This document shows, in pieces, positions 1 through 12,185 of a stretch of DNA of 64,000 nucleotides (its first letter is position 1; the number at the start of each line of letters is the position of its first letter). The stretch lies in the NCBI GenBank assembly GCA_047967505.1, contig CM106540.1. One strand, 5' to 3'. A program made the position numbers and the translations under genes. The notes beneath the pieces were generated by a model, which worked only from the letters and a program-made list of their open reading frames with translations, had not been told where the DNA came from and ran no database searches. Source of the DNA: Dipteris shenzhenensis (lineage: Eukaryota > Polypodiophyta > Polypodiopsida > Gleicheniales).

Positions 1-227
1 TGAGGTCTTAATGCAGTTTTCCACCAAGCTCTTAAGTGTCTTAAAGGGTTCTATTTTGTCTAGTTTAGGATGACTCTTTTTTATAGTTTTGGTCTTACCC
101 ATGGTCCTAAAGTGTCCTAAATTTCTTTGGATTCCTTAAGACCTCAAAGTCTTTTGAGAATCGTGGTCTAACGTACGCGAAAGGAAAATCTATCTTTGCA
201 AGATTAAGTGCACTATGATCAACAAAT

Positions 228-470
228 AGTAGCCTTATCATCAAGAGACGCTTCAATCAATGCTTTATTTTAAGCAGTTTGGTTTATTTGTAGCATTCAA
301 CTAGCAAAGAATCCAATCTTTCATATCCGAACAAAGCATATTGATATGCATTATCATTTCATGAGAGAAGTTCTCACTGAAGCAATATTCCATGCTTATT
401 ATCTAACAACACAAGAACCAAGAAGATATCTTTATAAAGCCACTATTCCTTGATAAGTGTGGTCAACTAT
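228..470 (+). pseudogene. Copia RNase H C-terminal relic
   Basis: The plus strand carries, with frame breaks, the end of a Ty1/Copia RNase H domain. A VALSSR-like stretch (about 230-260) is followed by LAKNPIFHIRTKHID and YHFMREV (about 300-375), which in intact elements form the conserved RNase H C-terminus. About 20 residues between the two blocks are missing or unalignable. A purine run at about 477-490 could be the polypurine tract of this element, but no matching LTR pair is visible. It is a dead fragment; the family call rests on the LAKNP/RTKHI motif. Confidence 0.7.
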
Positions 471-2380
471 AACTGAAAAGGAGGAAGTGTCGATTACTTT
501 ATCTATAGATATGCGGTGCAAAATTCACTACACTCATGCTCATACTCTGATTTTAGATTTTTTTCTTTATCAGGAATGTCTTTTTTCATCCAGAAAATAA
601 AAAACATTTATCACCTTCACTTATTCAAAGCAATTTTACAAGGGATATTGTAGCACTACATTGAATTCTTAGGGACTTGAAGAGTGTGATATGATATACA
701 TGTATGTATGTATGCATCAGCACTAGAATTGTCCATCGACGTCATGTCAGTCGATGGGTCACAAGGGGAGCTAGTGTTAGATCAACAATATGACTATTGT
801 ACACAAGTGATTGAAATACCATTGGAACAACCTTTTACAAGTACTACAAAATCATTAAGATGGTTACATGGGCACTACTTGTATCAGTAGTATTGTCAGT
901 CCTCATTACCGTTTGTCATTCTTCAACATCAAGCTAGCCAAATGGTCCAAATGTTAGAACTATTCACTAGCTTGGCGAAGGAAAAATATGAAAGAGAATT
1001 AGACAGAGAGGTTGCAACAGAAATCGACAATGTATGTATATAAATCTACAAGGGTTTCCTTAACTCAGTAAAGGCGTATTTTCATGGAATCCCAAGTTGA
1101 TTACTATAAGTACAGATGATGTATATATACATTGCATGTACAAGTTCGTAGACCCATTGGATAAGTTTTATGTCTTTTGCACATAATAAAAGTTATGTTT
1201 TATATAGAGTAATGGCATAATATCCCTAAGTATTTTCAGATCTTCATATTTGTTGTAGAGCTATAACTCGTCTCAAAATCAATTACTAACTTGCCTTCAC
1301 GAGCTCTTCTAGTTAACTTAAGACATTCATATCTTTGAAATGAATGGGAAAAAGGCCACTACATCTCTTAATGTACTCAAAGCATTTGGATGCTTTGACT
1401 TGAATGTTGCAACATTTGATCTACTAACAGTGGCAACCATTGTATATAATAAATGGATATGTATATATGTGTAATCTATACTTAGCTTATGAAAAAAGAC
1501 GTAGTACTAAAATATGACTTAATAGCCATGACAAGTGAGGTAGGGAGGAGTAAGAAGCGAAACCAACTAGTTACATAGTCTTCTTATTTGCCTCTCCCCT
1601 CCCAATCATATCTCTCTTTGCAAGAAAATGTTATGTTTTCTGAAAAGAAATTGCAAGGACTTTGGCCTACAAGTTACATAGTCAAATGATTTTTTCAAAT
1701 ATTTGAGATCATGTCACACGATAGTTCTCTCTTAATACATAACAATGTTACAGACTAAGTGATAGGTTCAAAGTTTAGCACTGAGTCAATGAGAAATATT
1801 GTCATGATCTTAGAAATAGATTGGTCGAAATGATTTTATGATTCACTACAAGGCATTGGGTAGTTTTTGACAATGACAGAATTTATGAAGGTTGAAATAA
1901 GGGTAGTCTAGGATGCCTAACACAGTTAAAAGAGGGAGGATGAATAGGAGATAAAAAGTACCAATGAGGGATGTATAAGGGAACATACTACATCATAACG
2001 ACCCATTTAAAATAGGCAATCATTCCCATGGCATAATGTCATGGAATGTACCTCCCTAGGTATGAAGGTCTAACCTACCATTCTTGGAACCTTTCAATAA
2101 AACTAGCCACTAAACTGCACCTAGAGTAAATCAATGAGCCGAACCCATAATAAATCATCACTCTTTCTTCAAACACTCCATTTGATGAATGTTGGCTTTG
2201 ATGATTAAACTTCTTTCGCCTAATTTTTTCGAGGGGTTTTTAGGTAGGATGATGCTCTATTAGACAACAAACTTATTATGTTTCGTTCCCTAGAAGCTTC
2301 TCACATATTAAGCATCATTATCCTTCTATGTCTTTAGTACAAGAATATAAAATTGGATCTTTAGCTACCTTGGTAAACAC
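471..2380. other. Gene-free interval
   Basis: AT-rich DNA with only short open frames (the longest, at 708-890, has no recognisable domain). It may include the LTR of the Copia relic to its left, but no second LTR was found. I see no gene, RNA or repeat worth naming. Confidence 0.5.
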
Positions 2381-2389
2381 ATGTATAAA

Positions 2390-5300
2390 TAAAGGAGGTT
2401 CTTCTTTGCTAAAGCCAAATATATTTATCGATTCTCTTTGAACAGTTAGCCTCACGAATTGCATTTGTGGTTGCTCTATATTAGACTTCCATAGATGATA
2501 GAGTAGGATGCTCCATGTTATTCAACAACAAGATCTTATGTTTAAGCAATATGCAAACGTAGATCTTCTGCCATGTGGACAACCATCCTATTATTATCAG
2601 TATACCTTGAGTACTTTAGTTGAGTGCTTTTGTTATATTCAATTCCATGTTCCCAATGTACCCTTCATATGCCTAATAATCCTTTGAATTTGTCTCCAAT
2701 GAAACACTTCATGGATTTCCATATATTGGGACCTTGCACCAATTAGGTTGTGTCTAGTATAATGGTCAAATATAGCATGTTTCCCTCTATGTAATCCAAA
2801 ACTATAATCACTTTTAGCTTATTTATCACATGGATTCATTGATGTACTTAATGGTTCCATCCTTAATTATAAATCATTGATGTACTCATGGGTTCAAATC
2901 CTTAATTATAAATTTCTTTAGGGTTTCTTCACTCTCTTCTTTTTTTGTTGATTTTATCATTGTCTCTCTAAATTTTGAAAACCTAATGATATCCAAACAA
3001 TGGATGGATCCATGATCTTTCACATCAAAGCATTTGTTATGATTCATTAAGTTTATTGTGATGCCTCTATAATTAAAAACCAAACTACCTTTTTAATGTA
3101 CATATTATGATCAAGTTCAACCTTTCAAAATTCTTTGGGAATGCTCATCTATATCTTGATACCAAGCATGGCATTCTTTAATCTATGCAAAGCATTCTTG
3201 AATTTACAATCCTTACCCTTGTTGCCTTCAACATTAAAAGTTGATGATTTTATTATATACTTCATCTTATAGATATATTATTTTAAGAAGTGGTTTGACA
3301 TACATATAATAAAAAGGTCTTCCACAACGGGGTTACAATCAATGTAATTATTAGCAAGATATGCAAATGTTTCATCATAGTCCGGCTTCTTTCTAGGCAT
3401 AACATGTTTACAACCAATCTAGCTTTGTATTTCTTAACTTTTTCCTCACTCCTCTACTACTAATGGAAATTTTATTTGGTAGTAGATATATTGCATCCTA
3501 ATTTTTGATAAATCAATGCTAGCAATTCGCCACTTGGTGTTACCTTTGGCCTTTTCATATGTATCATGCTCAAATGCATTTCTAATGTTACATCAAAGCA
3601 CAACTTAATTGATCCTATCAAGAAGATTTAATACCATACTAAACCTACTAAATCATTCATTGTCCATCCATAGCTTAATTTCTTTAATTATTTCATAATG
3701 TCATCTAGATACCTAGAATTTTCTCTCAGATGACCAAAAGAAAATCTTGTTCTCTCACTAAATCAATGATGGGAAAGAAACGATTCATTTCATCTTGAAG
3801 CGTAATTAGCTATCCTTCATCAAACATAACAGCCCTAATTGTAATGATCTTTTTTCTTAAAAATTATAGTCCAAGTGAGGGCTTCATCAATAGCATAACA
3901 TCTTTCATATGATTTAGGCTTCACTCCACCATGACCATATGAAGAACTTGGTACGTATTTATTCCCTCCACTAGCTTAATGAGAGGAAAAAGGGATCCAT
4001 TTCGTTGTACAAGCCATGCATTCATCAAACATAATATCCCTACTTGTGATGATATTTTTTCTTTATCAATTAAAATAAACAATTCTTTTCATTGATTCAT
4101 CATCATGTTTTTCAATATTGGCACGAGGGATGCATACATCATTTGTAGATCCAAACATCCCTAAATAATCAATTCTAGGCCTTTGAAATATAAAAGATTT
4201 CTTAGGAGTCTTGTTTAGGAGGTATTTAGTTGCACTCCCAGGTATGCTACTATAATCACTACTTCAGTCCATAATAATACCAATAAGATTCTTAATTTAA
4301 GCATCCTCTTGGTTTTCTCCATAATTTTTCATTCATGCAAGTAGAAACATCATTTTTTTAAGAGTAGGGGATAGGGTATACTCTCCATGGATTCCCTTTT
4401 ATTTACAAATTTTATGAGCTCAATTTATTATACCCTCTCCCTTACTTATTCAAATAGGCTTTTTGCATTTTCTAGCTTGTCTTTCAACTCATTGAAAATA
4501 TTTTCTACCTCCAAAGTTTTCTTTTGGGAAGTACACCGGCATCATGTGGATTAACATTGATGAATGCCACATATATTGTGCCACCTATAGATTTGACATT
4601 GATTGAAACACATAGGTAAAATTTATACCATCTCAAGGATGCTATTCTTCCTTGAGTCTCTCTTTGGAAAATTTTAATTGTTGTATTTCTCCATAATGCA
4701 TCCTTTGCATATTCTCATCTTATCTAGTAACAAATGAGGGACTCCACATATAAAACGTTTTTTCTTTATTAGGACCGAGCTCAACATATTTAAATGTCCA
4801 AACATTTAGCCATAAGACTTATCTCCTAACAACTGAGATATGTAGGATTGTATATCATCCTCCTTCCTAATCACCTTTGCAAGTGACTTCTCCCTGCTAG
4901 TCAATTGAGAGTTCTCTTCTAGTCAATTTGAGATAGGATTGTATATATGACTCCTTCCTAATCACCTTTGCATGTGACTTCAAAGATTATTTTGGTTTGT
5001 AACTCATTTCTTATTTTCCTTTCTAGTTTTTCTTGAGTTGTGGAACATGAATCTATATTGGTATTATACCAACCCTTTGATGAAGTGAGGGGCTTCCCAA
5101 CTCAACATGATCATCAAAGTTCTCATTTCAATTGGGAGGAACCACTCTTAATGAGGAGTAATATGGTCAAAAGCTCTTAAGTCAACAAAACATGACTCAT
5201 CAACATCTCTATGCTTGTTTGAATTCTCTATGCTTGTTTGAATTTCTTTGTTGCTAATAAGGCTTTTTTGGTGTTTGTCTTATATGTCCCTATGCTTAAT

Positions 5301-5515
5301 TGACTTTCTTTGCTATGCTTGTTTAACTTTATTTGCTAATACTAAGGCATTTTTAGTGTTTGTCTTGTATGTTTTCAATATTTTTAGAGTATTTTCCAAT
5401 TGATTTAGAGTCCCATTCCCCATGTCTAAACTTTTATTCCGACATTTGGGAGAAAAATGTCCAAGCTTCCCATAATGAGAATAAGGGCCTTTATTCTTGG
5501 TCTCCCTTGTGTTGA
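2390..5515 (-). mobile_element. Decayed Ty1/Copia element, minus strand
   Basis: Three separated relics lie in the order expected for a minus-strand Copia. At 5,440-5,510 is a gag zinc-knuckle relic (GKLGHFSPKCRNK; the first two Cys are lost). At 3,080-3,480 is reverse transcriptase, with a PDYDETFAYL block (normally DYDETFAPV) and CKFKNALHRLK (normally CKLKKALYGLK). At 2,400-2,740 is RNase H, with GCPHGRRST and YRATTNAIREA. Stops and frameshifts are frequent and no LTRs could be paired, so this is an old copy. The interval 3,600-5,400 probably holds decayed protease and integrase, but I cannot read motifs there. The RNase H and RT matches are the firm part. Confidence 0.65.
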
Positions 5516-7749
5516 TGATTGACTTGTAATCAACATGTTGGCACGATGTATTCTTTCAACAAGGCTCTTAGACATGTGAGCAAAATTTGAACGGTTTTTT
5601 GAAACGTTTAGTATTGGGACTACATTGCGTTTTGCGATCGCTCTCTACTTTTACCCAATGAGATTTTAGCATCTCAAATATTAATCTTATAAGTATACCT
5701 TTTGGTGTCTTTAGTGATGAGGTAGCATGAATCTTAGTGAGTATACAAGCTTTCTCTCTATATTAGAGTCATAATGAGAAACGTGTCACTCCAATGATTA
5801 TTGAGAATGAGATCGACTACCAATAGATCGACTATTCTTATCATGCACAACTAGCTAGTCTAGAAGGTCTTTGCTCATAATGAGAGGGTCAATTACATTT
5901 TGACATTTTCACATTTTAATTATGCTAAGATACTTGTTGATAATAACTAAACACTTTTGTGTGCATGCATACTCATATGTGTTTCATATTTTTTTCTAGG
6001 ATTCAGCTAAAGCTTCTAAAGTTTTGATCACATTGATGATATTATATTAATGTTGAGGTTGTGAGTGTATTGACTCCTCCCGCAATTTCATTTGGACTCT
6101 TCTCTTTCATCTTCTCTATGCCACATAATTTTCAAGATTTAAAAGGATCCTTAATCTTAAACTTCCAAATGCTAAAAATGTGTTTTTTCTCTAGGGAATA
6201 AAGATTAAGACCTATGTAAAAGACAAAATGGGGAAGTACAACTAATATAGAAATTGAATAAAATAGGCTTAAGTGGTGTCCTCATAGCTCCAAAGTCAAC
6301 TCCTAGCTCAATCAAACCTTTTCTAAGTAAAAGTGGATAAGGTAGGCAAGATAAATCATGGTGCTACCATACCAAGACAAATAGCACACAATGGGATAAT
6401 CCATTAGCACTGATTGCAGATTATAAAAAAATTGAAAACATTGAAAATCCTTCAATGGACCCTTAGCTTGCAAGGAATCTACATACAAGATGTGTATAGA
6501 AAGGGTATGCTATGATTGTTGGCCTTCTCATTGTTGATGTCCTAGGTTTGTAGTGGCCTATTTAGGTTGATTATAGCTCTACCTATTTCAAATTCATGGT
6601 GAAGAAGCTGGGGTAATATCTTTGAGGTATACGAGGTACATCCACTTATAAAACCATCTAGCCTCAATTCGTTATAAACATTTGGAGATACCCCTAAGGT
6701 AAAAGGTTAACATTATCATAGGACAATGGTACAATAGAAATTTGGAGGTACCCCTTAGGTCATCGTTGGCTTCAAAAGATTCTTTATAAAGAAAACAAAT
6801 GATCAAGCTTTGACCAACCACTGATTTCACACTAAACCTTACTGGTATTTCAATAGTAATATTATAGAAGCAAATTCAGTATTTTAATGGTATATTTCAT
6901 GAGAAAACCCTAGATTTCCACATCAAATGCTGCAACTACCATCAAATGCTGTAGTTGACCTAGTAAGGATAAGGCATGAACAAAATATGTGGGAAATGTT
7001 TGTTATATTGGCTCCACTGATTTTTCCATTTTATTGTCCTATCTTATTCTAGCTCTTAATATCATTTGTATTCTCTTTTGAAGGCCATCTTTTTTCTACA
7101 TGAACCAAATAGGAGATATGAGGAAATTTTGGTAGCACATTTCTAATGGCAATGACTGTTATGGTGATAAATTGTTTGGAAGATGTAAATGTTTATGATA
7201 ACAACCATATTAAATCTTAAGGAAGATCTCTTTTGAAATACAAATGCCTACTTTAGAGAATAGTGATCAAAATAAATATTCATCGATTAAGGGGATCCCT
7301 ACAAAAGAAAATGCTTCGAGATTGTTCCAACAAATAATAAAAGAGAAAAAAATGTAGATGCAATGATGGTAAATCATGAAAATGTAATAGAAAGAAGAAT
7401 TCTAAAGTATAAAAAGACCAAGAAAATGAAATTCAATAGTGCCAAAAGAAAGTGTCAAGTTAGCACCTTGGATACTATCCAAATTGCATACATGCAAAAC
7501 TTAAACATGATATATGAATCATTTTTTGTGACCAACAACCTTGTAATAATAATCACACAGCTATGGCATTCACATAGGAAGTATGATAACTAAGATGAGC
7601 TTGAATTCTAATGTAATGGTAGCCAATTTCATTGTTGTTTTGAGAATTCCTTTGATCATTTTTGAAGTCAATGATAGTGATTAGTTGTGAATGGGAAGCT
7701 ATTGTTTAGTGGAAGACAAAGTCTAATTGCCAATATTCTTCTGATCAAT
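5516..7749. other. Gene-free interval
   Basis: AT-rich sequence without an ORF longer than 76 codons and without readable domain motifs in either strand. Part of it may be the 5' region of the minus-strand Copia relic to its left. Confidence 0.4.
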
Positions 7750-7925
7750 CATGTAATTGTAAGGTCTATGGAAGTTTAGCAATATATGTAAAGCTATTGG
7801 TGCTGGATCATGTTATTTATAATGACTATGTAATACCATGTAATTGTAAGGTCTATGAAAGTTTAGTAGTATATGTAAAGCTATTGGTGCTGGATCATGT
7901 TATTGATAATGACTATGTAATACCA
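7750..7925 (+). repeat. 88-bp direct tandem duplication (2 copies)
   Basis: Two adjacent copies start with CATGTAATTGTAAGGTCTATG at 7,750 and 7,838. They differ at only a few positions, so the duplication is fairly recent relative to the surrounding decay. There is no coding content. Confidence 0.85.
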
Positions 7926-8924
7926 TGACATGGAGTGAAAGGTTTTGCTATCATTACAAGTTTGAGACCTTGAAAAAACTTGCTTTCTCCAAGTCCTTAT
8001 TGAATGGTACATGCAATTCTTACTCCAATAAACATTCTATCTAGCAAAGTTCATTTGTTTGGAGCTTGTGATGGTACATTTCAAAATTTTTGTTTTCCTG
8101 ACAAAAAGTTATATTAATCTTCTGGAAGTGGGAAGGTCAAGGTGTTAAAGGTCAAAGAATGGCCATAATGAAACATACAATTAAGAAAATGTGCAAGCAA
8201 AGCTAGTAGCCACAAAGAGCGTAATAGACGACACGTGGTGGAAGAATGTGCAAGGTCTCAATTGTAACAATTTAATCACATTCCTTAGCTTGGTCTATAG
8301 GGAAAATGTATCAATACTGTTAGGAGTAATCATTATGTATTTATAAGCGTGTTTCCTTTTTGTATATGACTATAGTTCTCATGTGAACCTTTCAAGCCAT
8401 AAAATACATATGAATATGCAATAGTCCATCATCCATGCATGGTCCACCTTGTCTTCATCACAAATTGGAATGTGAAAAAGTTAGGAGCATCTAGAATAAT
8501 GGAAAATGAGATCGACCTTGCTCCCATTTTTTAATGATTTTAAATCTATTGTAATTCATTTTGTTTCTCTCAAAAGGATATATACTTGCATCCTTTCTTT
8601 CTAAATCTCTTGTCCAAATATCTACTTTAATATAATTTTGATAGTTGATCAATTTGAAAATAGGCCATCCCAATAAGTTTGGTCGATGTTACCATCCCTC
8701 AAACTATTGAGCATTTTCTCATAAGCTCCAAGAAAGAAAATGGTGCTGATTACGTCAAGGACAAACCACACTAAATGGACAGACCATGGCAATAACACAA
8801 TGTCATCATAGCCAATATCATTTGTGTCGTTACGATTCCTAAAGCGAATATCTTGTCCTAAGGTGAATCTCATCTTGTGATTTTTATTTATCGTAGTGGT
8901 TCAATGTGCATGGTCTCATATTTC

Positions 8925-9285
8925 ATAAAGTGCATTAAAAAGACAAGAAATTTAAAAACCCGATAGAATAATGATTTGTGGTATTTCATTTGAATTTATG
9001 ATCAAGGAGGTTATGGGTGTCATCAATGAATAATGCTATGCATGTGATCACTCATATTGGTGAGTATCTTTTTCATCTAGCTCTAGTATTTCATCATCTC
9101 AAATTTCTTTAAGCTCATTTAAAAGCCAAGAATTTAAAAAACTTGATAGAATAATGATTTGTGGTATTTCATTTGAATTTTTGATCAAGGATGTTATGGA
9201 CGTCCTCAATGAATAATGTTATGCATGTGATCACTAATGTTGGTGAGTATATTTGTCATCTAGCTCTAGGATTTTATCTCCATGC
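8925..9285 (+). repeat. 183-bp direct tandem duplication (2 copies)
   Basis: Copies share blocks such as GATAGAATAATGATTTGTGG (8,962 and 9,145), followed by a similar CATCTAGCTCTAG tail. Identity is around 85-90% by eye. No coding capacity was recognised. Confidence 0.8.
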
Positions 9286-9719
9286 ATTTGGTATGTAAAC
9301 ACTTTGTAATAATTTTGCAAGTTGGGATAATTTGATAGTTTCTTCATTAATAAAAATCTTACAATAGCCAAATTAATGTTTATTTGGGAGAAATTACTTG
9401 AGAAGAAGAATTTCAAATGTGCCACTAATCATCTAGTTGATAGAGAAACTTTAAGATAGCACGCATACAAAAAGAGTAAAAGACAACTAGAAGTCTAGAA
9501 GTCAGTTCAAATACTGATAAACATGGAGTCTGTGCCATCACAATATAAGGCTAAGACTTGCTAAGAATGGGACACTTTTATGTACTTTGAGAAACAAATT
9601 CTATTAGCTTTTACTGTATATTTTAGGCAAATATTAATATAGTTATAGACATAAGAGAAGGTGAACAAGAAGGATCAAAGAAGAATATACATAGTTTGTT
9701 TATCATGGCTTACCAAAAG

Positions 9720-10000
9720 TTAATTGTGTCTTTGGAGATCTCAATTTGAGATTCTAGTACTAAGTTGGAGTTCTCTTTAGCTTTTCATATAGAATTGAAT
9801 GGACAAATAGAAGTTACTAATAGCATTATCCGTAAAGCTTATGCATGAAGTCAACTTAAAACTTGAGACAAGACTTACATTTATCTCCTACATTTTTGTT
9901 TATCGCAAGACACCCTCTTTCGGTAACTAAAATGACATTTTTTGAAATAAACTATGGGAAGGTTTCACCTATATGTGTATAACCTTCATGCAATTGCTTT
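9720..10000 (+). pseudogene. Ty3/Gypsy integrase relic (E region)
   Basis: With several frameshifts, the plus strand reads KLEFSLAF, then NGQIEVTNS, then MTFFEINYGK. These match the Gypsy/chromovirus integrase segment running from the AYHPQTDGQTE block, which carries the catalytic Glu, through to the PFE..YG block. Everything upstream and downstream is missing. It is an isolated fragment unrelated in frame to the Copia integrase piece 300 bp to its right. Confidence 0.65.
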
Positions 10001-10322
10001 GAAGAGTAGAAAACCTTCAATGGACTCCCACTAATGATGACATGAGATTTGTGTGAAGGATGTGTATATATGGTAAGCAACCTTTTGAACATTCTCTACG
10101 AATTAAGCTGCATAGACTTGATATTCTTTGAGTTGGTATAGAGAGATATTGTAGTCTATATGGTAAACACACAATGGTAAACACACAATAGAGTAGATTG
10201 TAGGCTATATGTCGAACACACAATACATAGCAAATACTTTTATAGTTTATAACTAATGCGACCCATAAAATGTTTTGTTCACTTTTATAAAACATGGATT
10301 GACTTAAGGGGCTTCAAGTATT

Positions 10323-10590
10323 TTGGACCATGGCAAAATCTGGTGGATCAAAGGACCAAGATTTAACAATGGAGGAGAGTATATGTCAAAAGCACAAATT
10401 CAGAATCATAAACAACAAGAGGAGGGTATAGCTCAAAAGCACAAATTCAAAATCATAAACAACAAGATATTTGCAAATAGTGTTCTTTGCCTAAAACTCA
10501 AGGATAGGAATGGTGTGGTTGAACAAAGAAATCACCACGTGGCATGATGCATACTAGGGGCATGCTTGTGCAAAATTAGTATGCATACCA
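10323..10590 (+). pseudogene. Ty1/Copia integrase relic with internal deletion
   Basis: An open frame of 74 codons begins with NNGGEYMSK (normally DNGGEYxS, around the second catalytic Asp, here Asn) and ends with RNGVVEQRNHHVA (normally QNGVVERKNRH, around the catalytic Glu). The 30-odd residues that separate these blocks in an intact integrase are partly replaced by a 47-bp tandem duplication. This is a dead fragment. Two motifs in the right order support the call, although each is short. Confidence 0.5.
10386..10479 (+). repeat. 47-bp tandem duplication inside the integrase relic
   Basis: TCAAAAGCACAAATTC occurs at 10,386 and 10,433, and each copy continues into AATCATAAACAACAAGA. The copies are nearly identical. 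Confidence 0.8.
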
Positions 10591-10599
10591 TCCAAGGGT

Positions 10600-11132
10600 C
10601 ATGACACCAAAGTAAGCATGGATAGGACATGTGCCAAGTGTAGGAATTGAGAGCCTACATTAACATTCAAAAAGACTTATTTATTAATTTAATTATTTTT
10701 AACATTTTTCCTTAAGGTGATAAATTTATAAATCCATGAAAGGAGACTGAAATATTTCATGTAAAGAACATTGTCACTCGCAATATGCACAAATTTAAAA
10801 CTTGTTAATAGAAAAGAACCAAAGAATTGAAGGGGTAATTTTAACAAAAGACAAAAGACCAAAGACCAAGTGTAGAACGTGAGAGAGAGCATTCCAAAGA
10901 CAAAGCTTCAATTATGAAGTGGTAATTTTAAAGTGGTTGGTATGGGAAGATGTGACCAACACGACGTTGATCATGGTTATTGGAAAATGTGAGCGGGTAA
11001 CTGAACCAAGGGGAGTTGGCGTGACCTAAAACACAACCAGGGCTAAGTGGGCGACGATAACGAGGAAGAAGAAGAGCAACAAGCTCACAAGAAGCAGAAG
11101 CAGCAGCAGAAGAAGGAAGACAGTGTGTGTCG
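10600..11132 (+). promoter_or_regulatory. Upstream region and purine-rich 5' UTR of the RGP gene
   Basis: The roughly 500 bp before the mutase ATG hold no ORF. From about 11,055 the DNA becomes purine- and CAG/AAG-rich, which looks like a transcribed 5' leader. The base composition jumps from AT-rich to GC-rich at about 11,050. No convincing TATA box lies at the right distance, so the start of transcription is not assigned. Confidence 0.4.
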
Positions 11133-12185
11133 ATGGCGAAGGAGGAGGAGGAGGAGATGGACGTGGTGATCGCGGCTATCGGTCCCTCCGATCTGCGGAG
11201 CTTCTTGGAGGCGTGGCGGCCTTTCTTGCAGACCTACCATCTCATCATCGTGCACGATCCCCCTCCGCCGCCGCAGCACCTGCATGGCTTCCATTACGAC
11301 CTCTACACCCGAGAGGATATCATCAAGACTTTGGGCCCTGACCTCGTCTCCTCCTTCAGCTTCTCCTCGCATTTCTGTCGATCCTTTGGAGTTTTGGTGT
11401 CCCGTAAGCGTTACATCTTCACTCTCGATCTCGATTGTCGTCCTGCCAAGGATCCCAATGGCAACATCATCAACCCCCTGCAGCGCCACTTCACCAACCT
11501 CAGCCAACCCTCCACGCCCTTCTTCTTCAATACTCTGTATGATCCCTACAGAGATGGCGCCGACTTCGTGCGCGGCTACCCTTTCAGCTTGAGACAAGGC
11601 GTGCTCTCTGCAATCTCGCATGGACTCTGGTTAAATGTTCCAGATTATGACGCTCCTACGCAAATTGTCAAGCCCAGAGAGCGTAACACGACTTACGTCG
11701 ACGCTGTCGTCACGCTCCCTCGAGGTACGCTTTTTCCTATGAGCAGCATCAATCTAGCGTTTGACAGGAAGATCATCGGTCCAGCTATGTTCTTTGGGAT
11801 CGCCAAGCCGTCAGGAGGAGGAAATGCTGGGTTCAGCAGGTATGAAACTCTCGATGACATCTGGTCCGGGCTTTGTTGTAAAGTCATCTGCGATCACTTG
11901 GGCTACGGGATCAAGACGGGACTACCATACGTCTGGCGAAACGAAAGTGGGAATGCCATGGATAGTCTCCAACGGGAGCCTAACGGAGTGCAGTGGTTAG
12001 AGGATCTTATACCCTTCTTCCAAACCTTGCGTTTCTCTCCTGGTGCTGAATCTGCTGAGGACTGCTATCTGGAGATCGCCAAGCAAATTAAAAAAGGCAA
12101 ACTAGATGCAGTAGATCCTGTTTTCCAGCAACTGGGGACCTCCATGGAAAGGTGGATCCTAGCATGGCAGAAACTCTCTGCTTGA
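11133..12185 (+). CDS. UDP-arabinopyranose mutase / reversibly glycosylated polypeptide, RGP5-like
   Basis: A complete 350-residue protein of the RGP/UAM family. Family members sit in the cytosol and on the outer Golgi face, and in the active classes interconvert UDP-arabinopyranose and UDP-arabinofuranose for cell-wall arabinan synthesis. Visible family landmarks are FLEAWRPFL (about 25-32), HLIIV (36-40), a DxD-type site (99-101), FFFNTLYDPY (130-139), and FVRGYPFSLR (145-154) with both conserved Arg (147, 154), the first being the glycosylated one in the family. WLNVPDYDAPTQ and DHLGYGIKTGLPYVWRNE follow. The last block and the ETLDDIW segment resemble RGP5 rather than RGP1-3. Oddity: the usual DDD reads DLD (Leu100). 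The start is the first ATG, after a purine-rich leader; an in-frame GTG six bases upstream is not a plant start. There are no introns, no frame damage and strong GC enrichment, so it is probably expressed. Mutase activity is uncertain because of Leu100. Confidence 0.93.
   Translation: MAKEEEEEMDVVIAAIGPSDLRSFLEAWRPFLQTYHLIIVHDPPPPPQHLHGFHYDLYTREDIIKTLGPDLVSSFSFSSHFCRSFGVLVSRKRYIFTLDLDCRPAKDPNGNIINPLQRHFTNLSQPSTPFFFNTLYDPYRDGADFVRGYPFSLRQGVLSAISHGLWLNVPDYDAPTQIVKPRERNTTYVDAVVTLPRGTLFPMSSINLAFDRKIIGPAMFFGIAKPSGGGNAGFSRYETLDDIWSGLCCKVICDHLGYGIKTGLPYVWRNESGNAMDSLQREPNGVQWLEDLIPFFQTLRFSPGAESAEDCYLEIAKQIKKGKLDAVDPVFQQLGTSMERWILAWQKLSA

Noticed and set aside
8350-8470. Possible tRNA or LTR end around 8.4 kb
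   Set aside because: No cloverleaf with conserved arms and no primer-binding site could be drawn.
11127-11132. GTG start two codons before the RGP ATG
   Set aside because: Plant nuclear genes start at ATG; the ATG at 11,133 is the first one in frame and gives a normal N-terminus.
11085-11621. 178-codon minus-strand frame overlapping the RGP gene
   Set aside because: It is an antisense shadow of a GC-rich coding sequence. The plus-strand frame matches a known family along its whole length.
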